A stretch of 64,000 bases of DNA from Amorphophallus konjac (lineage: Eukaryota > Streptophyta > Magnoliopsida > Alismatales > Araceae): NCBI GenBank assembly GCA_022559845.1, contig CM040125.1, positions 203,648,102-203,712,101 on the forward strand, written 5' to 3'. The position numbers and the translations under genes are program-made. Each line of letters opens with the position of its first letter. Position 1 is the stretch's first letter. The notes under the pieces were generated by a model, which saw only the letters and a program-made list of their open reading frames with translations, had not been told where the DNA came from and searched no databases. Shown here piece by piece: positions 57,506 through 64,000 of the stretch.

Positions 57506-59986
57506 TCAAGTTCCGCCCTCTCTCTCCGCATTACTCGTCCCACTACTCTCCGGACAAAGCGCTCTCAAAGGTGCTACCCAACTACGCAAAGCGGTACTCC
57601 TACCGCTCTGTACTCCTCTTCCTATTCCCACATCCCGGCGTTGATCTACGGAAGCAGCAGAGAAGCTACCAACACGAAAGCCACGCTCTCGTGCTCTTCG
57701 GTAGCGCTCCTCACCATCTCTCAGCCACTGTTCAGCAAGACCAAGGCTGATTCGGAGTTCGAATAGTTGGGCCTCCATGGCCCTTCGTTCCTCCCTTTCA
57801 GTCAATCTGTTGGCTCTTTCTCTCTCTGCGTCTCTTTCTTTCTCTGCACGTTCTCTCTCGCGGTCTTCCCTCTCCAACTGGAGAGTGATCCTCAGTTCCA
57901 CAGCATCCCTAGAGGAGTCGTCATCAGGATGACGCCGCAGTTCCCTCTCCAATTCTGCTATCCTAGCCTCCTTCTGCGCAGCTTGGCCAAGTGCTTCTTC
58001 CGTCTCCTTTTTTTGCCGAGTGTACCATCTCAGATACACGATAAGGCGTAAACAAAGAGAACTCAACACTGAAACTTTTACCTGTATACGGAGCATCCCT
58101 TCTGCCTCCGCAGCACGCTGCGTGGCATGAGTAAGTTGCTCATGAAGCAAGTAAAGTTCTGAGGTGGGAATCCATAAGCTGGAAGAGGCACCACCTACTC
58201 CCATCGCTGGGGAAGCCGCGCCCATCTGGGCATGCTACGACCGCGTGAATTAGCAGCCAACATCTGGAATCCGGAGTTTTAATTAGGAACGTACTGTACA
58301 CCTACCAAGGTGCTCGTAGCTCCACGGGCATTACCCAGCTGTTGTTCCATCTCTGCCAAGCGAGTTCGTAAATTCGCTATCACGGCATCCCGGACATCCT
58401 GCAGCCTTACGAGTCAGCATTTTCACCAGAAAACCAAGAAAAGGAGAAAGAAGAAAAGAGAAAAGGGGGAAACCTACCTCCACAAGTCCCCGGGGTTGGA
58501 ACCGCTCTGCGTACTTTGTCCTATATAGACGCAAGTAGTCCTCGCTATCCCGCGCCTGTGATTCTACAATCGTGCCACCCCGTTGCCAGTCCTCATACTG
58601 TTTGGGGAATCACACGCGCCAGTCAATGCATGTCGCCGGTCCCCGCGTCTTTCTCCCGACACGAGGTGGCACAGCTGAATCCACCCATTCTTGAGCCAGT
58701 CCTAAAGTCCTCATAACTAATCGTAGCCGAAGCGGCTCGATTTCATTCAGGCAGTGCATCCACAGTTCCCGTTCGAACCGGGCACGACTTGCTAGAGCCC
58801 ACGGCTGGTCGGCATCGACCATGTCTGAGTAGGGTCTCCAGTTTACCATCACTGTAGGGAACTCCTGTAGCTCCCGCCTTAGCACCATCAGTTGGTAGGT
58901 TAGGGGTGCCGCACTCATGATGGGTTCCCACCACCTGGCTAGCGGCACCATCGCGAGTCGCCAATGTCGAGCTCTCCCCATAGGGAGGTAATAATAGCTC
59001 CACAGCTGCTCGGCGCAGGTCATCAGAACCTTGCAAAAACACAAAAAAATACAAAACAAGCAAAACCAAAAAAATACCTGGATGAATGGTGTAAAACCAC
59101 TCACAGTCATCTCACGATCCGTTTCTTGGAATAGGCCTGCAAACAAGTGTGCTAGCATGGCAGCTCCCCAGGCATAATACCCTACTCTTTCAAGGTCTGA
59201 CAACAGCTCCAGGAAGCGACATTGGATACCGTCCCCTTTCGAGCTCAGTACCAATCTCCCCAAAAGGAAGAGGAGAAATCTCCTCAAATCTATGTTGCAT
59301 CTTTCCCAGTCGCCGAAATCTGTGCAGTACACGGCACGGCATCCTATTTCCATCCTTTCCATGAACTCTTCTGAGGATTCATCGTCCCGCCGACGAGTGT
59401 CGGTGAGCCCTAATGCATCCATGAGGGACGCCCTAGCTACCGACCTGTTTTTTCGACCATCTAGGTCTAAACCCAGTAACTTCTGGGCACCTTCTCGGTA
59501 GTCCGCGTAAGTGACTCCGGTCACTGCCTCGCCATCCACTTTGAGACTCGTAATTCGGACCACATCTTCCAGGCTGGGCACCATGTGCCCCCAGGGCATC
59601 AGGAATGCCCGACTCACTGGGTCTTATCTCTCACATAAGGCTTGGATCAGGACCAGGTTGAGCTGGATCGGCTCGATCCGAAGAAAGGTGCCAAAACCCA
59701 TCACGTCTAGCCTGGCCTTCTGAAAATCTGGGAGACCTCGGTATGCTGCCACTACCAACTCCCATGAGATCTGTGATTTCATCACACACTACGCATGCAG
59801 GGAATGGAGAGGAGGTTTGGTAAGAAAGAAAGGAAGAAAAAAGAATGGAAAAAAGGGCAAGAAAACTTGGCTTACGAGTTGTGATTGGGCCCTTTCGCTA
59901 AAGTGTCCTTCGAGATCCAAAAGCCTCCTGGAACTACTACCACTAGACCTGCTTCTCTTCGAGGAGTGGGAAGATTCGCCCTCCAT
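57506..59986 (-). pseudogene. Spliced plant-mobile-domain (PMD, aminotransferase-like) gene, antisense to H (two nonsense codons)
   Basis: Exon model on the minus strand: 59986-59876, 59788-59078, 59029-58478, 58398-58306, 58234-57506. All joins are GT-AG and keep phase 0 (exons of 111, 711, 552 and 93 nt). The product would be about 730 residues: a Ser-rich basic N-terminus (SSHSSKRSRSS), the PMD core (LPDFQKARLDVMGFGTF, LIQALCER, MVPSLEDVVRITSLKVDGE, YYLPMGRARHWRLAM), then a long charged coiled coil. A further possible intron (58081 to about 58029) has a donor but no phase-compatible acceptor; reading through it is open. Stops at 59628-59630 (TAA) and 58607-58609 (TGA) both fall where Trp fits. 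PMD proteins are nuclear factors or TE-carried proteins of poorly known function. The gene sits where Tat elements are known to carry extra antisense frames. Confidence 0.78.
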
Positions 59987-60080
59987 CCAACTCTCGGAAT
60001 TTTGAACTCCCCCTCTCCCGTGAGAACTTGTGCTCCTCGAGTTAGCTCACGATATACCAGGGAGGATAAAAGGGACACGA

Positions 60081-60087
60081 ATTTATA
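60081..60087 (-). promoter_or_regulatory. TATA box of the antisense PMD gene
   Basis: TATAAAT on the minus strand (CTATAAATTCG context), 95 bp upstream of the ATG at 59986 and in the right direction, suggesting transcription independent of the LTR. Confidence 0.5.
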
Positions 60088-60096
60088 GAAATGGAT

Positions 60097-60670
60097 GGAG
60101 TGCAGGCCAAGATTACCTCCATCACCTGTTAATGATAGCCATGCGGTCCCGCATGTCACTTCACTGCTCGCACAGGGTGATTGATTGGACGAAGAATATG
60201 ACGACTAGCCCCCTATGTTATCTAGGGAAACCCTTTCATGTTTTAAAGGACGTCCGTAAAATTTGACACAACATCCGAGAAAAGGGGCTTGCCGTCATTA
60301 TTGACTTCGACGGTAGATTCCCGTGAAAAATGGTCACAACAAGACGCGATTCTCTGCTTGGGGTGGAGTCTCGGCAGACCCATCACATGGGAACAGTGCA
60401 AAGAAGAGGAAGTGTAGGGAAGAAGGAATGCACAAGAGAACAAACGAGCAGCAGAAAATCAAATCACTCCATTCATAATTCTACATAAGCTATCATAAAC
60501 ACTACAATCATAGAGAGGAGGCGAGTCCACCAGCTCGCCGATCCTCACCATCACTCATCTCTCTGGGCGCTCCCCTCCTCTCCCCTGAGGTGCGGGTCCC
60601 TCAGAAGCCTCTGGGATCCTCGTGCAGTAGCACCCGCCTCGCCTCGTGGCGCCGGCTCCACAGCAATGAC
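60097..60670 (-). other. Spacer between the two PMD copies
   Basis: No gene seen. It would contain the upstream promoter of the first copy and the 3' untranslated end of the second. Confidence 0.4.
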
Positions 60671-61506
60671 TCACTGCTCCTCCCCAGGCGTGGCAAAGAA
60701 GCCACTAGCGGCAAAGCGACCAGACTGGCGCAGTCGCTCCCCGAACTCTCGCGCTCTCTCGTAGCGCGTCTCCATCCCTCCTAGCCTCTGCACGACGGCC
60801 TGAAGGCCCAGCTGGAGCTCCCTCACTTGGGCCTCCAATGCCCTCCTCTCGGTCTTATCCCGTTGTCGCTCGGACCTTCTCTCGGCTTTCTCTCTCTCTG
60901 CCTCTCTCCTCATCATCTGCAGAAGAACCCTTAACTCCATGATGTCTGGAGAAGGTCTCTCCTCACCATGATGCCGCAGCTCCATTACAGTCGCCACCCA
61001 AGCATCACGCTCCTCTTCCGCTCGGGTCGCCCGAGCCACCGCACCGGCAAGTTACTCCCGGAGGGAGGCAATCTCGAGAAAAGGGGCCGAGGTACTAGAA
61101 GATGCGCCACCAATCATCCCCGCCGTCGCTGTCTGCTGGGCACGCTGGAACAAAATAAACAACGGCCGTCAGTGAAACTCCAAATCTGAAGATAAAAGTG
61201 CGGCACGTAACTTACCAGGAGCGACAGCTCATGTTGAGCGATGGCGAGCTGCCGCCTAACCTCTGACAGTTGGGCGCGCGAGCCACCGACCCCACGCGTG
61301 TCCCCAGCTTGGGGAAGCCCCGCATAACTCTCCCTCTACCGCCGCAGGAAGTCGGCGCTGTCCTGCACCAATACACTCCCTTGCTGTCCAGGGAGACGTA
61401 CGTGCCAGTCCTCGAGCCTCGCCTTGCCGCGACTCTCCCTCCTGACGCGGCTCGGCTCGTCCGCACTCGCCCACTCATCGGCCAGGCCCAGGGTCCTCGC
61501 CATGTC
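60671..61506 (-). pseudogene. Second PMD-type copy, C-terminal exons only
   Basis: Minus-strand exons 61506-61216 and 61144-60671, with acceptor TTGGTGCAG before 61506, donor CTG|GTAAGT at 61215 and acceptor TTCCAG at 61145. The exon 1 start (ARTLGLADEW) parallels RTLGLAQEW of the first copy; the last exon is a similar Arg/Glu-rich coiled coil (EKAERRSERQRDKTERRALE against ERERAEKERDAERERANRLT). Stops: TAG near 61350 in the first exon, TAA near 61055 in the second. Upstream PMD exons are missing; 230 bp further right, in what should be an intron, element K begins. Confidence 0.65.
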
Positions 61507-61737
61507 CTGCACCAAGAAAAGGGTCCCACATCAGTCAAAAAGAACGCGTCCCCTGTCTAGGACGCATCCATCATTTAAGTGCAACACTCGCCGAACCCTT
61601 TCCCCCCTCCCACGGCTTGCTTCAAAACTTAAAATGGATCAAAGAGGGGGAAAACCAAGCACCTACCAGACCGTGTTCACCTCCCTCCGCGACATCGGGC
61701 CCCTCGGGTCCCTCGGGGGCCCGAAGCGGCCCTTCCT
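61507..61737 (-). other. Probable intron of the second PMD copy, cut by K
   Basis: Non-coding; ends on the minus strand in a pyrimidine-rich acceptor (CCCTTTTCTTGGTGCAG). The 5 bp next to K are TTCCT; the matching copy is outside the window. Confidence 0.4.
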
Positions 61738-63731
61738 TGATGGGGGACGGGGACCGACACGGACTAAGACTCACAAGGACTCTAACTGAGGCAAGCAGTA
61801 GCACGCTCAAGGGTCGCCAAGTGGCTGACCACCGTGATACCCCACAGAGTGAAGGACGTCTCTCAACAGAAACTCCGACCTCGGCCGTCCCAAGGAGGGA
61901 AGCGCACGTGTCTAGGCGTAAAGTCGATTTCCAAAGACAAGGGGAGTCGCGTTCTAGCTCGATGCTCTAATGGTGCTAAGGGATGGGTGCTCTCACTCAC
62001 GATCCGCGGTGATGGCAACAAAGTAGCTAGGCGCCTACTCTCTCTCACGCGGCATAATCAAAAGCATACTAAAAGAGCAAGCACAAGAGAGGAGTCGGAA
62101 CGCGTACCTCCACGCCTAGGCGTGGGGAAGGAACCCCGGCCGTGGGCCAACAACCCCGATACACTGAAGACCAATAAAATACAACCCAATAGTGGCCCAC
62201 TCCTCGCAGGGAGGTAAAAGGCTACAAGCGACGCATTCGGGGCTGCCGGGCACGGGCTGACGGGCCGCACTCGGTGACGGGCACGATGCTGCAGAATCGG
62301 TGTCGCGCGCGCCTGGACGGAGACGGGTCCCACGGGCTGATGCGACGTCCGATCGAGGCGCCGTCAGAGAGGACTCGTCGCTGACTGCTGGAGGAACGCT
62401 CCGGCCAGAGGGGACGCGCTGGGTGCGCCGGTGGTGGCCGTGGGCGCTGCTGAAAACCAGGTCTGGTTCTGTGGTCGCAGAACCGCGCACGCCGCCGGTA
62501 AAATCTGGAACTCGGTCGTCCGGTACCCGAACAGGTCCGGGCCAGTTGGAGATGAGAGCTGACTGGTAGAGGAAGCCCTCGGCCAAACGGCGCGGGCAGA
62601 CGATGCCGGTACGAGTCGCAGGAGCCGCTGGAAGTTGGTGTTGATTCGCTGGCCGGACTGTGCAGGCACGCCGGCGCAACCCCACGAGAACGGCTGCCAC
62701 GGACGGTGACGACGTCGAAACGCGACGTCGTCGGCGGCGTTGGACAGGAGACCTGGAGATATACGAACCCTGAAGAAACCAGGGTAACAGGCGCAGTGTG
62801 GAGGCCTGGGGAAAATTCTCAAGAAGGGCCTCCCTGCTGGGCGAGCAGAGAAGGGGGTGCTGGCGCAGGTCGACGGAGAAAATCGTTACGGGCGGTGCCG
62901 ACCTCCGATTGACGCGAAACCAGCGCCGACGCGAAGCTGATCCGCCGACGTATCTCCAGAATTTAGCTTGGGGCGCAAGTCGGGGCAGAAATCTGATTCA
63001 CGAATACGAACCGTCGAGGAAGAAGAAGAAGATAAGAAGGAACCCCGGAGTCCACCGGGGGCTGAGGCGTCGCACCTCGCCGATCTCCCGTCGCAGGAGA
63101 AGAGAGAAAGAGAGAGGGGGCGCACAAGGCTTTTGCACAATGGCTCAATATTTTAATTCATGTGTAAACTGAAACAAGTACAAGATGGAGACTACTTATA
63201 GGGGAGGGGAGAAAACCCTAATTCTACTAGAAGGAGGGGTGCGCCTAGCTCCAAGGAGAGAAGGGCGGCCCATATTCCAGCAAGTCTAGCAAAATAAGAA
63301 AGAATCTAAGTGGGAGAAGGAAGGGGTGGAGTTGTGGAAAGGAGGAGATGGGGAAAGGGGGAAAGGGAGAGGGGAGCGCCCCCCACCTTCCCTAGTAGGG
63401 CTAGGAAGGGTGGGCGGCTGCCTCCACCTTCTCTACATGAAGAGGGGGCCGTACCCTAACCCTAATGGGCCCTCAATAAGTGGGCTTCAAGCCCCATTAT
63501 GCCCATGAACCAACTACAAGACCCATTATCCCTAAATGCAACCCAATAAGCCATCACATGGCCCAATAAGTGTCTAAATAAGATAAAGTGTCCACGCAGG
63601 GACCAAAAGACAAGGCCCACATGGCCTGAGCAAGCAGAGAAGATAGCTAGAAGATGCCGCCATCGCCGAGCCACAAGGAAGTAGCGGTGTGCCGGGTGCT
63701 CCGTCGAGGATAGCGCCGTGTGTCCTCACCA
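61738..63731 (-). repeat. 3' LTR of element K
   Basis: 1,994 bp, minus strand TGGTGAGGAC...CCCCCATCA, with TATAAGTA at 63193-63200 (minus). It differs from J by few substitutions and about 35 bp of length, part of it near 62970. Confidence 0.92.
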
Positions 63732-64000
63732 ATTCTCCCCGGGTGGGAAGAACTCGACCCCGTCGAGTAAGGGTCACGGTCGCTGAGGTACCGCTCCAGC
63801 AAGTCCGGGTCCATCCGCTCCAGCTCTCCGCGTGTAATCCAGGTGTTGTCCGACTCCGGGCGCCCTCTCCAACGCACTAGGAAGCGTTGGTAGGCTCCGC
63901 TCCTGGTATTTGTCACCTGCTCATCCAGTATGCAATCTATATGCTCGCGTTTTTGTAATGGGGCTGGAGGAGGTGGGCTCTCAGTAGGTGTATCACTCAC
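63647..64000 (-). CDS. pol: Element K pol C-terminus with chromodomain (partial)
   Basis: Open from the window edge to a TAG at 63647. The chromodomain is clear: REHIDCILDEQ, FLVRWRGRPESDNTWI and ELERMDPDLLERYL. It binds modified histone tails and targets integration in chromoviruses. The frame crosses the PPT and the LTR boundary (63731) and uses the first 85 bp of the LTR for its last 28 codons (RRYPRRSTRHTAT). The same codons are intact in solo LTR J (53509-53593). Confidence 0.9.
   Translation of the reverse strand: MSDTPTESPPPPAPLQKREHIDCILDEQVTNTRSGAYQRFLVRWRGRPESDNTWITRGELERMDPDLLERYLSDRDPYSTGSSSSHPGRIGEDTRRYPRRSTRHTATSLWLGDGGIF
63732..63747 (-). other. Polypurine tract of element K
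   Basis: The minus strand reads GGGGAGAAT before LTR start TGGTGAGG; it lies inside the coding frame of pol. Confidence 0.6.

Larger units (their letters stand above)
40688..64000 (+). mobile_element. Element H: Tat-type Ty3/gypsy with antisense plant-mobile-domain genes
   Basis: 5' LTR (about 40688-42738), PBS (42742), gag-protease (43336-46670 and 48896-49957), RT, RNase H, second archaeal-type RNase H and integrase (49954-53508 and 55542-55751), then a 5.8 kb downstream region with genes on the opposite strand. The 3' LTR lies right of the window or of K. The second RNase H and the space between pol and 3' LTR are hallmarks of the Tat lineage. Insertions I, J and K interrupt it. Confidence 0.82.
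61738..64000 (-). mobile_element. Element K: chromovirus, 3' end (LTR plus end of pol)
   Basis: LTR 61738-63731 preceded (minus strand) by PPT and a chromodomain-encoding pol end. The rest of K is right of the window. Same family as solo LTR J, in opposite orientation, about 8 kb away. Confidence 0.9.

Noticed and set aside
58029..58081. A further intron in the PMD gene
   Set aside because: Good donor (CAG|GTAAAAG) but the only nearby acceptors would shift the frame, while reading through is open. Left unresolved.

Overview
The window is plant (angiosperm) nuclear repeat DNA. I see no ordinary host gene, rRNA or tRNA gene in it. Every recognisable protein segment belongs to an LTR retrotransposon, and the families present (Sirevirus-type Ty1/copia, Tekay-type and other chromovirus Ty3/gypsy, Tat-type Ty3/gypsy with an archaeal-type RNase H, plant mobile domain) are those of flowering plants. 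The species cannot be read from the sequence.

Layout. Almost the whole window can be read as one old copia element (A, + strand) with other elements nested in it up to four levels deep. Letters follow position. A: 5' LTR end, primer binding site (PBS) and gag from 1284; gag resumes at 21758; env-like pseudogene 35727-36653; polypurine tract (PPT) 37347; 3' LTR from 37361. B (1-1283, minus): small LTR-only element in A's 5' LTR. C (2896-21752, +): gypsy element with only gag and protease, in A's gag, TSD GGTCA. D (8678-21181): solo LTR, perhaps Athila-like, in C's 3' LTR, TSD GTTAG. E (9986-20672, minus): nearly intact Tekay-like chromovirus in D, TSD GGCGA. F (25046-35528, minus): complete but mutated Sirevirus, TSD TCTTC. 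G (38303-about 40687, minus): copia 3' part in A's 3' LTR. H (about 40688 to beyond 64000, +): Tat-type gypsy inside G. I (46671-48896): solo Sirevirus LTR in H's gag-protease region. J (53509-55536): solo chromovirus LTR in H's integrase, TSD AAGTC. K (61738 to beyond 64000, minus): chromovirus of the same family as J.

Self-consistency. Taking out C plus one target-site copy restores the frame of A's gag, and taking out J plus one copy restores the frame of H's pol. Most in-frame stops in A, C, F and H are explained as Gln or Trp codons changed by C-to-T on one strand, as expected from methylated, silenced elements.

The most interesting content is in H. On the strand opposite its gag-pol, between the pol end and the missing 3' LTR, lies a multi-exon plant-mobile-domain gene (57506-59986) with its own TATA box and GT-AG introns, followed by the C-terminal half of a second copy (60671-61506). 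A second theme is that the LTRs of unrelated families here (A, C, E, H, I) each carry an array of short family-specific hairpins upstream of or around the promoter.
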